Source: Duganella sp. (GTDB taxonomy: Bacteria > Pseudomonadota > Gammaproteobacteria > Burkholderiales > Burkholderiaceae_D). From it: DNA of 36,285 nt. Position 1 is the stretch's first letter. Every line of letters starts with the position of its first letter. This document shows positions 8,680 to 17,850 of this stretch, piece by piece. Both the position numbers and the translations under genes were made by a program. Under the pieces are notes generated by a model. That model ran no database searches and had not been told where the DNA came from. It saw nothing but the letters and a program-made list of their open reading frames with translations. Location of the stretch: the NCBI GenBank assembly GCA_026225475.1, contig JAMFSU010000090.1, forward strand, positions 1 through 36,285, given 5' to 3'.

Positions 8680-9111
8680 AGCACCTCCACCTCATCTATC
8701 CACATCGCTGCGGAAAAAATCTTGTACCCGCATCGGACGATGCGGTGCACTGCACTTCAAAAAAATATCAAAAACGTACTTCCTCCGATAACACCGGACA
8801 ACTCTTCTGCTAGAGTGTCCGCTCTTTGCGAGACACCTCACATCATCGTTGTAGACAAAAATAATATCGCAGTGAAACCGACGGAGTACGCAAGATACAT
8901 AGAAATGCAATGACAAAGATATAGGACAAGTTCCAATTAATAGAGGTATCAGTTCCTTGTCGCCGCAAAAAATAAACGATCATGGAACTGAAAATATGCG
9001 AGGACAATAAAAAAGCAAGGACACAGCCATACTTCGACAGCGAATGTCAGGTAAAACAGTGGGAAATTTTCGTCGCCGCGCCTGGCGAAACCTTATAGCT
9101 GGACTAGCGGT
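8680..9111. other. AT-rich intergenic region (432 bp)
   Basis: This gap is clearly richer in A and T than the flanking genes. It contains the leader hairpin at 8728-8745 and an inverted repeat CAGTTCC (8950-8956) / GGAACTG (8984-8990), with an extra AGTTCC copy at 8929-8934. The only ORFs are short and have no family resemblance or ribosome-binding site. An sRNA cannot be excluded. Confidence 0.5.
8728..8745 (-). promoter_or_regulatory. Leader hairpin with T-tract upstream of the response regulator
   Basis: A perfect 8-bp stem CCGCATCG / CGATGCGG with a 2-nt loop lies 49-66 nt upstream of the response-regulator ATG. On the minus strand it is preceded by the overlapping palindrome GTGCAGTGCAC and followed 8 nt later by six T residues. 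It could be an attenuator or protein-binding site in the leader, or an operator in DNA form. Confidence 0.4.
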
Positions 9112-9909
9112 TCACCAATAATCTTCGGTAATGAATTGGCCGCCAGCGTTGCGCCGGCATGGTCCCAAACCACGTCCACGCAGAATGTCACGCACTTCGG
9201 TAATCATCTCGGGATTGCCGCAGACCATCAGCCGAGAACGCGCGACGTCAATCTGCAATCCGCTCTGCCGTTCCAGTTCGCCATCGCGTAACAGCGTCGT
9301 GATACGCCCATGCAGTTGTCCGAGCGCAGCCTCCTGCGGCAGATCGCGCGTAGTCGCAGCGAACAATTGCAAGCGTGCCGGCAGTTGCAACGCTGCCGCC
9401 CGATCGCGCAACTCAATGAGCTTGTCGCGATACGTCAGTTCGGTACTCTGGCGTACCCCGTGCACCAGCACCAGATTGCGAAATTGCTGCCACACCTGCG
9501 GTTGTTGCAAGATCGAGATGAAGGGGCCCAGGCCGGTGCCGGTGGCGAGCATCCAGAAATCCTCGCCATCAACGAAACGGTCCGGCGTCATGAAGCCATA
9601 ACTCAGTTTTTCCACCCACACCGGGTCCCCGGGCTGCAAGCGGTCAAGCGCCGAGGTAAACAAACCATCGGGGACGATGATGGCGTAATACTCCAGCGCG
9701 TGCTCTTGCTCGGCCGAGGTGATCGAATAAGCGCGCCAGACCATCTCACCGTTGACCCGCAAACCGAGCCGGGCGAACTGCCCTGCTGTAAAGCAATATC
9801 CGGCTGGCCGCGTCGTGCGAAAACTCAGCAGTTTATCGGTCCAGCGATGCAGCGAAATCAGCGTTTCCTGCGTCCCCTTATCGGTCGCCCCATTCATTGC
9901 ATTCACCAT
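9112..9909 (-). CDS. fpr: Ferredoxin/flavodoxin-NADP(+) reductase
   Basis: Cytoplasmic FAD enzyme of 265 residues that exchanges electrons between NADPH and ferredoxin or flavodoxin. The FAD-binding motif RAYSITS (from residue 59) and the nucleotide-binding segment LATGTGLGPFISIL are present; the C-terminus EDYW has the stacking aromatic of bacterial FPRs. I start at the ATG at 9909, which has AAAGGAG 5 nt upstream; the longer ORF start adds a low-complexity Cys/Arg-rich leader foreign to the family. Bacterial Fpr is often linked to oxidative stress responses. It is divergent from tamA. Confidence 0.9.
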   Translation of the reverse strand: MVNAMNGATDKGTQETLISLHRWTDKLLSFRTTRPAGYCFTAGQFARLGLRVNGEMVWRAYSITSAEQEHALEYYAIIVPDGLFTSALDRLQPGDPVWVEKLSYGFMTPDRFVDGEDFWMLATGTGLGPFISILQQPQVWQQFRNLVLVHGVRQSTELTYRDKLIELRDRAAALQLPARLQLFAATTRDLPQEAALGQLHGRITTLLRDGELERQSGLQIDVARSRLMVCGNPEMITEVRDILRGRGLGPCRRNAGGQFITEDYW

Positions 9910-9934
9910 CGCACTCCTTTTTTTGATTGCAGCA

Positions 9935-9965
9935 TTGCTTACACAGCAGGGTTGACGGCTACAAT
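9935..9965 (+). promoter_or_regulatory. Candidate promoter for tamA-tamB
   Basis: A -10 TACAAT (9960-9965) in the context GGC-TACAAT is preceded by a weak -35 TTGCTT (9935-9940) at a 19-bp spacing. It would give a leader of about 140 nt before the tamA ATG. The same GGCTACAAT string appears at 34145-34153. Confidence 0.3.
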
Positions 9966-10108
9966 GCCAACTTGGCGCGGTGCAATCGCGCCAGCATCTA
10001 CTGGGAACTATTTTCCAGCGATACAGCCTAGTCATTTAGCATCTTAACGACACTTTAACCGAAGTTTTTTGATTGCCTCGCATTCGCCAGCACCAAGACC
10101 CCAACCAG

Positions 10109-11923
10109 ATGAAATGGATTTGCCGATTAGCGATGCTTGTTCTTTCGTGTGCAGCCGAATCGGCCCACGCGGCCTATCAGGTCGACATTAGTGCGCCTGC
10201 GCCACTGGAAAAGCTGCTCAAAGCCAATCTGGATCTTGTGCGTTATCAGGATCGTAGCGATCTGGGTGACGAGCAGCTTCAGTTCATGCTCGACACATTG
10301 AGCGAACAGGTCACGCAACTGGCTGCCACGGAAGGATATTTCTCGCCAGTCACGACCGTCAAGGTCGATTCTGTGGCGCCCACGACGCGCGCAGCAGGTA
10401 ACGCAGCGCTATCGGCCACCGCGAGCGGTGCGACGATGATCAAGCACGTGCATGTCCAGGTCGAGGCCGGGCCGCTGACCAAGATTGCATCGGTCGACAT
10501 CGAGGTCGTGGGTATTGCGGCGCAGCAGGACACGCAACGTATCGACACTATCCGCCGCAACTGGTCGTTGCCGGTCGGCGCCACCTTCCGTCAGGAAAGC
10601 TGGGATCAGGCCAAGAATGAGGGCCTGGAAACGCTGCAACAGCACAAATACGCCGCCGCACGCATTGCCAACTCGCAAGCGGCGGTCGATCCTGACGATC
10701 AACAAGCCGACCTGAGCATCCATTACGACAGCGGCCCGCGTTTCACGCTTGGTCCCTTGCAGATTAGCGGCACCCGCCGGTATCCAGAGAGCATCATCAA
10801 CAACGTCAATCCCCTGGCGGTGGGTGAAGAATACGATGTCAACCGGCTGCTGACATTGCAACGGCAAATCCAGAATACCGCCTACTTCAGCAATGCCATC
10901 GTCGGTATCGACAACGATCCCGAACACCCCGACATGGCACCGGTCAAGGTGCAGGTCACCGAATACCCGATTCAGCGCATACGCACCGGTATTGGCTATG
11001 CTACCGATACCGGCGCCCAGGTGGAAGGCCGCTATAGCCACTACAACGTCTTCAACCGCGCCTGGGTATTCGACAGCCAATTACGCATCGAACAAAAACG
11101 GCAATACGGTTTGCTCAACCTGGCGATGCCGCCCGACACCAAGAATTTCGTCAACAGCGTCAGCAGTTCCTGGGACCGCACCACGCTCGAAGGCGTCGAC
11201 TTGCGCAGCTTCCGCACCGGCATCAAGCGCGCACGCACGGGCGAGTTGTACGACACCGCCTATTCACTGACTTACTATCGTGACGAATTACAGCAGGAAA
11301 ACGGTGCCACGCTACCCACCGATACCATCGTCACACAGGGCAAGCACCAGGCGCTGGTGCCGGGTTTTTCGTGGGCCCGGCGCAACGTCGACAACCCGAT
11401 CTTCCCGCGCCAGGGCAATCTGTTTTCGCTGGAGACCGGTTTTGCCATCAAAGGCGTGGTCACCGATCAGACCTTCACGCGCGTGGACACCCGCTTCAAA
11501 CAATATTTTCCAGTGGCCAAGCGCGATATTGTGATTTTGCGTACCGAACTCGGCGGCGTCTTCACCCGCGGCAGCGCCTCCGAAGTTCCAGCCTCGCTGC
11601 TGTTTCGCGCCGGTGGCAATGACTCGGTGCGCGGTTACAGCTACGACAGCATCGGCAATGAGCAAAACGGTACCGTCTATCCAACCAAATACCTGGTGAC
11701 CGGCAGCGCCGAGTATCAGCACTGGCTCACCCAAAGCTGGGGCGGCGCAGTGTTTTACGATATCGGCACCGCTGCCGACAGCTGGAATAACCGCACGTTC
11801 TACAGCGGCGTCGGCGCTGGCGTGCGCTGGCGCAGTCCGGTCGGCTCGCTGAATCTGGACCTGGCCTACGGCGTACAAAAACAGCAATTCCGGCCGCATA
11901 TTTCGCTGGGGATCGCATTCTGA
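10109..11923 (+). CDS. tamA: Outer-membrane assembly protein TamA (BamA/Omp85 superfamily)
   Basis: Outer-membrane protein of 604 residues, close to the usual TamA length. A signal peptide (about 1-21, ending AHA) precedes N-terminal POTRA-type repeats; the GPRFTLGPLQISGTRRYPESII segment region is a typical POTRA strand-turn. A C-terminal beta-barrel ends in the aromatic residue of a beta-signal (ISLGIAF). The barrel also carries RGYSYDSIGN, the conserved Omp85 lid-lock region. I start at ATG 10109 because it opens directly on the signal peptide; the in-frame TTG at 10073 adds 12 charged residues. Its stop overlaps the tamB start by one base. TamA with TamB works in outer-membrane protein insertion and probably phospholipid movement. 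Confidence 0.88.
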   Translation: MKWICRLAMLVLSCAAESAHAAYQVDISAPAPLEKLLKANLDLVRYQDRSDLGDEQLQFMLDTLSEQVTQLAATEGYFSPVTTVKVDSVAPTTRAAGNAALSATASGATMIKHVHVQVEAGPLTKIASVDIEVVGIAAQQDTQRIDTIRRNWSLPVGATFRQESWDQAKNEGLETLQQHKYAAARIANSQAAVDPDDQQADLSIHYDSGPRFTLGPLQISGTRRYPESIINNVNPLAVGEEYDVNRLLTLQRQIQNTAYFSNAIVGIDNDPEHPDMAPVKVQVTEYPIQRIRTGIGYATDTGAQVEGRYSHYNVFNRAWVFDSQLRIEQKRQYGLLNLAMPPDTKNFVNSVSSSWDRTTLEGVDLRSFRTGIKRARTGELYDTAYSLTYYRDELQQENGATLPTDTIVTQGKHQALVPGFSWARRNVDNPIFPRQGNLFSLETGFAIKGVVTDQTFTRVDTRFKQYFPVAKRDIVILRTELGGVFTRGSASEVPASLLFRAGGNDSVRGYSYDSIGNEQNGTVYPTKYLVTGSAEYQHWLTQSWGGAVFYDIGTAADSWNNRTFYSGVGAGVRWRSPVGSLNLDLAYGVQKQQFRPHISLGIAF

Positions 11924-14900
11924 TGACTGAGCCGACACCAGTGACGACCGATCCCGATTCCAATCCAGACGCCACGCCGCCGGCCAAGCACCGCCGGCCA
12001 TTACGCTGGCTGACAATGACACTGTGCGGCCTGCTGCTGGGCATCGTTGCCATCACAGCGCTGCTGGCCTACGCCACCATGACCGACAGCGGCAGCCGCC
12101 AGGCCTGGCGTGTTGCGGTATGGGCCATGCAGGGCAAGCTCGCGGGTCAATTCACTGGCGGCAATCTGGCCAGCGGCCTGCACCTGCGCAACCTGCGCTA
12201 TCACGATGCCACGCTGCAACTGGAGATTGACCACATCGATGCCAGTTGGCAACTGTCGCCATTGCAGCGCAAAATCAGCGTGGCCTATCTGCAGATCGGC
12301 AAAGTCAACCTGGTACAGCAACCGACACCGGCAACACCAACGGTACTGCCGGCATCCCTGAGCCTGCCACTGGCCCTGGAGCTGCGCGCGCTATCGGTGC
12401 AACAACTGCGGCTGCAACAGGGTAGCAGTCTGATCGCGCTCGGCGTCATCAAACTGCACGGCAATTCCGATGGCGTGCGCCATACGCTGGTGATTGATCA
12501 ACTCGATACCGGCTTCGGCAATGCCAGCGCGCTGCTACACCTCGATGGCAAACGCCCGTTTGCCACCAGTGGCGGCATCGAACTGGCCGGGCACTATCGT
12601 CAGGGCAGTATCGACGAACACTTCCAGGTCACCACACAATTGTCCGGCTCCTTGCAGGAGCTCGTCGTGGCACTCAAGGCCAGCGGCGACAAACTCAATG
12701 GCAGCGCCGATGTGGTCGCCACCCCCTTCGCTGCGGTGCCATTCAAGCAGGCCAGCATTGACCTGCAACATATCAACCCACAAGTCTTCAACAGTGCCGC
12801 GCCGCAAGCCGATCTGCGCTTGCGCACCGATCTGCGCCCCGCCGCCAATAGCGAACAACTGCTGGTCAGCGGTCCGGTTGAACTGGTCAATCTGCTGCCC
12901 GGCAGCATCGACCGTCAACGCTTGCCGCTTAACCGCATCCATGCCCAACTCGATCTCAGCGCTGACCGGCAGCAATTGAGCGACTTGCGTATCGACCTGC
13001 TCGCCGGTGCCAGCCTGCGCGGCAGCGGCCAATTGCAGGCGCTGGAACAACAAGGCGTATTTCAATTTCAAATTGATGGACTTGACCTGCATGCCCTGCA
13101 CCAGCAACTCAAGCCGACCAAACTGCGCGGCCCGCTCGCGATCGAGATCAAGCCAGATCAACTGAGCCTCCATCTGCAACTGCAAGACCCGCTGTATGCC
13201 ATTGCCCTCGACGGCACGCTGGCCGGCGGCAAGATCAACCTCACGCAAGCCAGTCTGAGCGCCGCCAGGGCACGCCTGGAAGTCAGCGGCAGCCTCGCCA
13301 CCGATGGCGATCAGGCCTATGCCTTCAAGGGCCAGCTACGCAATTTCGACCCGGCGGCCTGGGTCCATCAGGGGGCGGTGGCCGCGCGCATCAATATGGA
13401 CTTCGATGCCAGCGGTGCACTCACGCCGCAACAAGCCAGACTTAACTTCACGGTCCGCGACAGCAGTTACGCGCAATTGCCGATGAGCGGCAGCGGTAAT
13501 CTGCAACTGGCTGGCAGCCGTCTGCTGCCAAGCAATGCCAATCTGCTGGTGGCCGGCAACCGGCTGCAACTCAAAGGCGCTTTCGGCGCGCCACAAGACC
13601 GGCTCGAGTTGCACCTTGATGCACCGCAACTGGCGCAACTGGGCTATGGTCTGGGAGGCCAGCTGCAACTCGACGGCCAGTTATCCGGCACCCTGCAACG
13701 CCCTGCCCTGCGCGCAAGCTACAGCGGCAAGCAACTCAGTTTCGGCGCCCATCATCTCGATCAATTGAGCGGCCAGGCCGAGCTGCAAACCGATCTCAAC
13801 GCCGCGCTCGCCGCGCCCGGCAACAAGCTCCTGCTGACGCTCGATGGCGAACGTTATCGCGGTCCCGATGCGGTGCTGCGCCAGCTCAAGCTGCAACTCA
13901 ACGGCACCTACGGCGCCCATACCTTGAGCCTGCAAGCCGACGGCAAAGCGCATGGTCAGACCTTGGCATTGCAGATCGCCGCCCATGGCAAGCTCACGCA
14001 AACGCAAGGCGCTTACGGCTGGAGCGGCGTGATCGACAAGTTCGATAACCAGGGCTTGCCACGGCTGGCACTGGGCGCGCCGCTGAGCCTCACGGTCGGC
14101 GCTGATTCGGTGCAGGCCGGTCCCACGCATTTGCAGGTCGATCACATGACGATTGATCTGCAAAACCTCAGTTACCAGAACGGTCGCCTTCGCTCGCAAG
14201 GCAGTGCCAAGACTGTCGATATCGGCCGCGTGCTGGAACTGGCGCAAGAAATGGGTGCGACTGCGCTGCCATTAAAAACCGATCTGTTACTCGATGCCGA
14301 CTGGAATTTTGCGCTGGCCGAAAGCGCCAGCGGTTACCTGCAGATAACGCGCAAGAGCGGCGACTTGAGTATCGACACCACGGGCAACGGTAATGCACTG
14401 ACCGCACTGGGCCTGTCGGCCTTGCAAGTGCGCGTCGATCTGGCCGCCGCCCAGGCACGCCTGCATGGCCAGCTCGCCGCGAGCCGCATCGGTACGCTGC
14501 AAGCCAACGGCACGCTGGGCTTGCTGAGCCAGGATGGCATCCTCAGCCTGAGCCCGGAATCGCCCCTAGCGCTGGAAGCATTGCTCAATGTGCCCACGCT
14601 CAAGACCCTGACCGCCCTGCTGGGGCCGCAATACAGCCTGGACGGCAAGCTCGCCCTGCAACTGAAAGCCGCTGGCACGCTCGCCAAACCGCGCCTGAGC
14701 GGCCAGATCGATGGCGACAAACTGGCCGTGACGCTGTTCGACCAAGGCATACAGTTCAACGATGGCAGCATCCATGTCGTCATGGATGACAATATAATCG
14801 ACCTGCGCCAGATCGAATTTCACGGTGGTAACGGCACCCTGCGCGCCACCGGAAAAGTGCAATTAGGCACTGACAATCCCGACCTCAAAGCCACCATCGT

Positions 14901-15861
14901 GGCTGATAAGCTGCAATTGTTCGCCAGCCCCGATCGCCAACTGATGCTGTCGGGTCAGGCGCAATTGGCCAATGTTGCCGAGCAATTGCAGATCAATGGC
15001 AAATTCGTGGTCGACCAGGCCTTGTTCGATCTGCCCAAGACCAGTGCGCCAAAACTCGGCGACGATGTCGTCATCGTGCGCAAAGGCAATGCCGCCAAAG
15101 CGGGCGCGGCCAGCTCGCAGGAAAAACTGACAGCGGCAACCGAAAAGCCGGCCGGACGCTTTGCGCCGGTAATCAACATCCAGGTCAATCTGGGCGACAA
15201 TTTCCGTTTTAATGGCAGTGGCGCCAACCTGCATCTGCGCGGCGACATGACGGTCCGTAGCGAACCACTACAACCGCTGCGCGCCACCGGCACGGTGCAA
15301 GTCGCCGACGGCACTTACGAAGCGTTCGGTACCAAACTCAATATCGAACGCGGCATCATCAACTTCCAGGGACCGATCAGCAATCCCAATATCAATATCC
15401 TGGCGATGCGACGCAATCAGGATGTCGAAGCCGGTGTCGAAGTGACCGGCTTTGCCAATCAGCCGCGCGTGAGGCTGGTATCCGAACCGACGGTCGCCGA
15501 TGACGAAAAATTGTCCTGGATGATGTTCGGCCACGGCACCGACAGTTCTGGCCTGGCGCAGCGCAGTGCCAGCAGTCAAGCGCTGGCTTTCATCGGTAAT
15601 TATGGTGGCAAGAAGATTGCCAAAGACTTCGGCTTCGATCAGTTCTCAATCGGCGCCAGCGAATCGGGCTTGACCGACGAACAGGTCGTCAATCTGGGCA
15701 AGGCGATTACCGATCGCCTCACATTGGGCTACGAACAAAGCCTGACCGGCGCCGCCAGCATCGCCAAAGCTACTTGGCAGTTGTCAAAGCGCTGGTCGGC
15801 AGTGGCGCGCGCCGGTACCATCAACGGTGTCAATTTCGTGTACAGCCTGCGTTTCGATTGA
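11923..15861 (+). CDS. tamB: Translocation and assembly module TamB (DUF490/AsmA-like)
   Basis: Large envelope protein of 1312 residues. A single N-terminal signal anchor (about residues 27-47, after a Pro-rich cytoplasmic tail) is followed by a very long beta-rich periplasmic region of repeated hydrophobic/polar strands, with an abundance of Gln-Leu and Ser-Gly pairs. The C-terminal DUF490 domain is recognisable from RATGTVQVADGTYEAFGTK through SWMMFGHGTDSSG to the final FVYSLRFD. TamB bridges inner and outer membranes, partnered with TamA. The TGATG junction with tamA indicates translational coupling. Its end is followed by a long AT-rich gap, so the next operon is probably separately transcribed. 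Confidence 0.9.
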   Translation: MTEPTPVTTDPDSNPDATPPAKHRRPLRWLTMTLCGLLLGIVAITALLAYATMTDSGSRQAWRVAVWAMQGKLAGQFTGGNLASGLHLRNLRYHDATLQLEIDHIDASWQLSPLQRKISVAYLQIGKVNLVQQPTPATPTVLPASLSLPLALELRALSVQQLRLQQGSSLIALGVIKLHGNSDGVRHTLVIDQLDTGFGNASALLHLDGKRPFATSGGIELAGHYRQGSIDEHFQVTTQLSGSLQELVVALKASGDKLNGSADVVATPFAAVPFKQASIDLQHINPQVFNSAAPQADLRLRTDLRPAANSEQLLVSGPVELVNLLPGSIDRQRLPLNRIHAQLDLSADRQQLSDLRIDLLAGASLRGSGQLQALEQQGVFQFQIDGLDLHALHQQLKPTKLRGPLAIEIKPDQLSLHLQLQDPLYAIALDGTLAGGKINLTQASLSAARARLEVSGSLATDGDQAYAFKGQLRNFDPAAWVHQGAVAARINMDFDASGALTPQQARLNFTVRDSSYAQLPMSGSGNLQLAGSRLLPSNANLLVAGNRLQLKGAFGAPQDRLELHLDAPQLAQLGYGLGGQLQLDGQLSGTLQRPALRASYSGKQLSFGAHHLDQLSGQAELQTDLNAALAAPGNKLLLTLDGERYRGPDAVLRQLKLQLNGTYGAHTLSLQADGKAHGQTLALQIAAHGKLTQTQGAYGWSGVIDKFDNQGLPRLALGAPLSLTVGADSVQAGPTHLQVDHMTIDLQNLSYQNGRLRSQGSAKTVDIGRVLELAQEMGATALPLKTDLLLDADWNFALAESASGYLQITRKSGDLSIDTTGNGNALTALGLSALQVRVDLAAAQARLHGQLAASRIGTLQANGTLGLLSQDGILSLSPESPLALEALLNVPTLKTLTALLGPQYSLDGKLALQLKAAGTLAKPRLSGQIDGDKLAVTLFDQGIQFNDGSIHVVMDDNIIDLRQIEFHGGNGTLRATGKVQLGTDNPDLKATIVADKLQLFASPDRQLMLSGQAQLANVAEQLQINGKFVVDQALFDLPKTSAPKLGDDVVIVRKGNAAKAGAASSQEKLTAATEKPAGRFAPVINIQVNLGDNFRFNGSGANLHLRGDMTVRSEPLQPLRATGTVQVADGTYEAFGTKLNIERGIINFQGPISNPNINILAMRRNQDVEAGVEVTGFANQPRVRLVSEPTVADDEKLSWMMFGHGTDSSGLAQRSASSQALAFIGNYGGKKIAKDFGFDQFSIGASESGLTDEQVVNLGKAITDRLTLGYEQSLTGAASIAKATWQLSKRWSAVARAGTINGVNFVYSLRFD

Positions 15862-16294
15862 CCTCTCTATAGAAAAATAACTTGCGGCTAATGCGATTCG
15901 GCTCAGAAAAACGGCGGCATTTTTTATTGCCGTTCTCGCTTGCGAATGACGGGTTTTCTTAGGACAAGCTAGCCGGGAGCGGCCCGCCAACTGGCAGCTT
16001 GATACGCTATATCCACTGCAGAACGACGGAATGAAAAACAAGTTCAGAATAATCAAGGTAAGTAAATCTAATTTGGCCGAATAAATACAAATTCATGAGA
16101 AGTATCTTTTCTTATTGCTGATCATCAATTTTGTCGTAAGATTCACCTCGGTTTTAAGCTTAAATAATTCTATTTTCAATCTCACAACAATAAAAATACG
16201 TAGGGGGTCGCGGTGAAACGCTACTGTCAGCGCCAGGCGCGACGGTGATCACAGCGATGTTGGTAAGTCATTAATCGTAATTAAGCAAAGAAAT
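15862..16294. other. Leader region of the aryl polyene operon (433 bp)
   Basis: No gene is evident. Near the left end, AACGGC (15910-15915) can pair with GCCGTT (15929-15934) around an AT-rich loop, a weak terminator candidate. From about 16040 to 16200 the sequence is strikingly AT-rich and includes a 12-bp perfect palindrome TTTAAGCTTAAA (16153-16164). A GC-rich stem-loop follows at 16207-16243. I see no convincing sigma70 promoter; TTGTCG at 16131-16136 is the best -35-like hexamer. Confidence 0.5.
16207..16243 (+). promoter_or_regulatory. Predicted two-tier stem-loop in the leader of the aryl polyene operon
   Basis: GTCGCG (16207-16212) pairs with CGCGAC (16238-16243); inside, CGCT (16219-16222) pairs with AGCG (16229-16232) around a 6-nt loop, leaving an asymmetric internal loop. 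It ends about 50 nt before the first start codon and stands out against the AT-rich flank. It does not match any riboswitch class I can recognise. Confidence 0.4.
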
Positions 16295-17044
16295 ATGCTT
16301 TTCGGGGAAGTACGTTTTCATGTCGTTTCACATTCGGCTTGGGCACCTGGTGTAGACACCGAAGCCGCATGGCTGGCGTGGGCGCATGGCCGTCTGGACA
16401 GCATTGCGACCAGCGAACCTAAGCTCAAGGACATGCCGCCAATGCTGCGCCGGCGCGCCAGTGCAGGTGGCAAGATGGCGCTGGAAGCCGCTTACCACTG
16501 CCTGCCCGAAGCCTTGGCAACCCCCATCATCTTCGCTTCCCGCCACGGTGAATGTGCGCGTTCCGTTGCACTACTGCAAGAACTCGTGATGCAACTGCCG
16601 CTATCGCCGGCCACCTTTAGTCTGTCGGTACATAACGCCAATGCTGGCTTGCTGTCGATTGCCCGCGGCGACCGCAGCAATCATTTGGCCATCGCGGCCG
16701 GCACCAGTACCGCGGAACACGCCCTGATCGAAGCCTGCGCCCTGCTTGCCGATGGTGCGCCACAAGTTTTACTGGTAGTCAGCGATAGCCCGTTGCCGGA
16801 AATTTTTCGTAGCGATGATGCTGAAGCTGAACTGCCATTCGCCTGGGCCTGGTTGCTACAAAAACAACATGCCGATATCGAGGCGCCCTACTTGAGTCTC
16901 TCCTGGGAACCGCTAGCCAGTGATGAAAAGGCGCCGTCCAGTACGCCCGCCATGCTCGACATCCTGCGTTTTTTCCTGCGTGGAGACGACACACTGTCGC
17001 GTATCACCAACAAACAGCACTGGCGCTGGAGCCGTCATGCGTAA
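16295..17044 (+). CDS. apeC: Ketosynthase-like chain length factor of the aryl polyene system (ApeC-like)
   Basis: Protein of 249 residues resembling the N-terminal half of beta-ketoacyl synthases (Ketoacyl-synt_2 type): SHSAWAPGV opening, PPMLRRRASAGGKMALEAA, and a nucleophile-elbow region at FSLSVHNANAG where the active-site Cys of true ketosynthases is absent. The C-terminal half with the catalytic histidines is also missing. It is therefore unlikely to condense by itself. In characterised aryl polyene clusters an equivalent subunit pairs with the ApeO ketosynthase and acts as a chain length factor. It opens the operon; the next gene overlaps it by 8 bp. The ribosome-binding site is weak. 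Confidence 0.75.
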   Translation: MLFGEVRFHVVSHSAWAPGVDTEAAWLAWAHGRLDSIATSEPKLKDMPPMLRRRASAGGKMALEAAYHCLPEALATPIIFASRHGECARSVALLQELVMQLPLSPATFSLSVHNANAGLLSIARGDRSNHLAIAAGTSTAEHALIEACALLADGAPQVLLVVSDSPLPEIFRSDDAEAELPFAWAWLLQKQHADIEAPYLSLSWEPLASDEKAPSSTPAMLDILRFFLRGDDTLSRITNKQHWRWSRHA

Positions 17045-17846
17045 CTGGCTCAACAAAGCAACATCAACGACTGCCTGGCGGCAAGTTGCATCCCTGCTCA
17101 ATCAATACTGGCGCATTTGCGGCACCGGCCTCGGTTTTTTGACCTTCAGCATCGGCGCACTCAGCTTGCGCCTGCTGGTGTTTCCCTTATTGCAAATCTT
17201 CGTGCGAGATCGACAACAACGCGAGCGCTGGGCTCGCCGTTGGATCCGCTGGGCGTTTCGCAGTCTGGTCGAGTGCGTGTGCCTGCTGGGCGTCATCAGC
17301 TACGATATCCGCGGCCTGCAGCGCCTGCAACGGCGCGGCTTGCTGATATTGGCCAATCATCCAACCTTGATCGATACCATGCTGTTGATGGCCTTCGTGC
17401 ATCAGGCCGATTGCATCGTCAAGAGCTCGTTGTGGAACAACCCGGTCACACGCGGCCCGGTGCGCGCGGCCGGTTACATCAGCAATGCCCAAGGCCCAGA
17501 ACTGGTCGACGACTGCATTGCCTCGCTGCGCAATGGCAGCAATCTGATCATTTTCCCCGAGGGTACGCGTACACCGCTAGACGGCAACATCATCCTCAAG
17601 CGTGGTGCCGCCAATGTCGCTGTGCGTGGCCATTGGGCCGTTACACCGGTGACCATACGTTGCACCCCGGTCATCTTGAGCAAGGGTAAAAAATGGTGGA
17701 AAGTGCCACCAACCATGCCACACTTCAGCATCATCGTCGGACCGGATATCATGATCGAAGAAATGACCGATTCGGCCGCCCCGCCATCGTTGGCCGCGCG
17801 ACAATTGACAAATTACCTACAAAATTACTTTATGAAGGAAAGCTAG
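17037..17846 (+). CDS. PlsC-type 1-acyl-glycerol-3-phosphate acyltransferase-like protein
   Basis: Membrane-associated acyltransferase of 269 residues. One strongly hydrophobic N-terminal helix is followed by the LPLAT motifs NHPTLID (HX4D) and FPEGTRT. Homologues (ApeD position) are standard in aryl polyene clusters and are thought to help attach the polyene to its lipid anchor; this specific role is inferred. The ATG at 17037 has GGAG 5 nt upstream and overlaps the previous stop by 8 bp; the longer ORF start at 16920 would lie wholly inside the preceding gene. Confidence 0.85.
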   Translation: MRNWLNKATSTTAWRQVASLLNQYWRICGTGLGFLTFSIGALSLRLLVFPLLQIFVRDRQQRERWARRWIRWAFRSLVECVCLLGVISYDIRGLQRLQRRGLLILANHPTLIDTMLLMAFVHQADCIVKSSLWNNPVTRGPVRAAGYISNAQGPELVDDCIASLRNGSNLIIFPEGTRTPLDGNIILKRGAANVAVRGHWAVTPVTIRCTPVILSKGKKWWKVPPTMPHFSIIVGPDIMIEEMTDSAAPPSLAARQLTNYLQNYFMKES

Positions 17847-17850
17847 GTCG

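Noticed and set aside
8692..8916. Small minus-strand ORF in the AT-rich gap
   Set aside because: No ribosome-binding site, odd composition, and it covers the leader hairpin of the response regulator.
16207..16243. Known riboswitch, for example a cyclic-di-GMP class
   Set aside because: The conserved cores of classes I can recall are not present, so only an unclassified structured element is reported.
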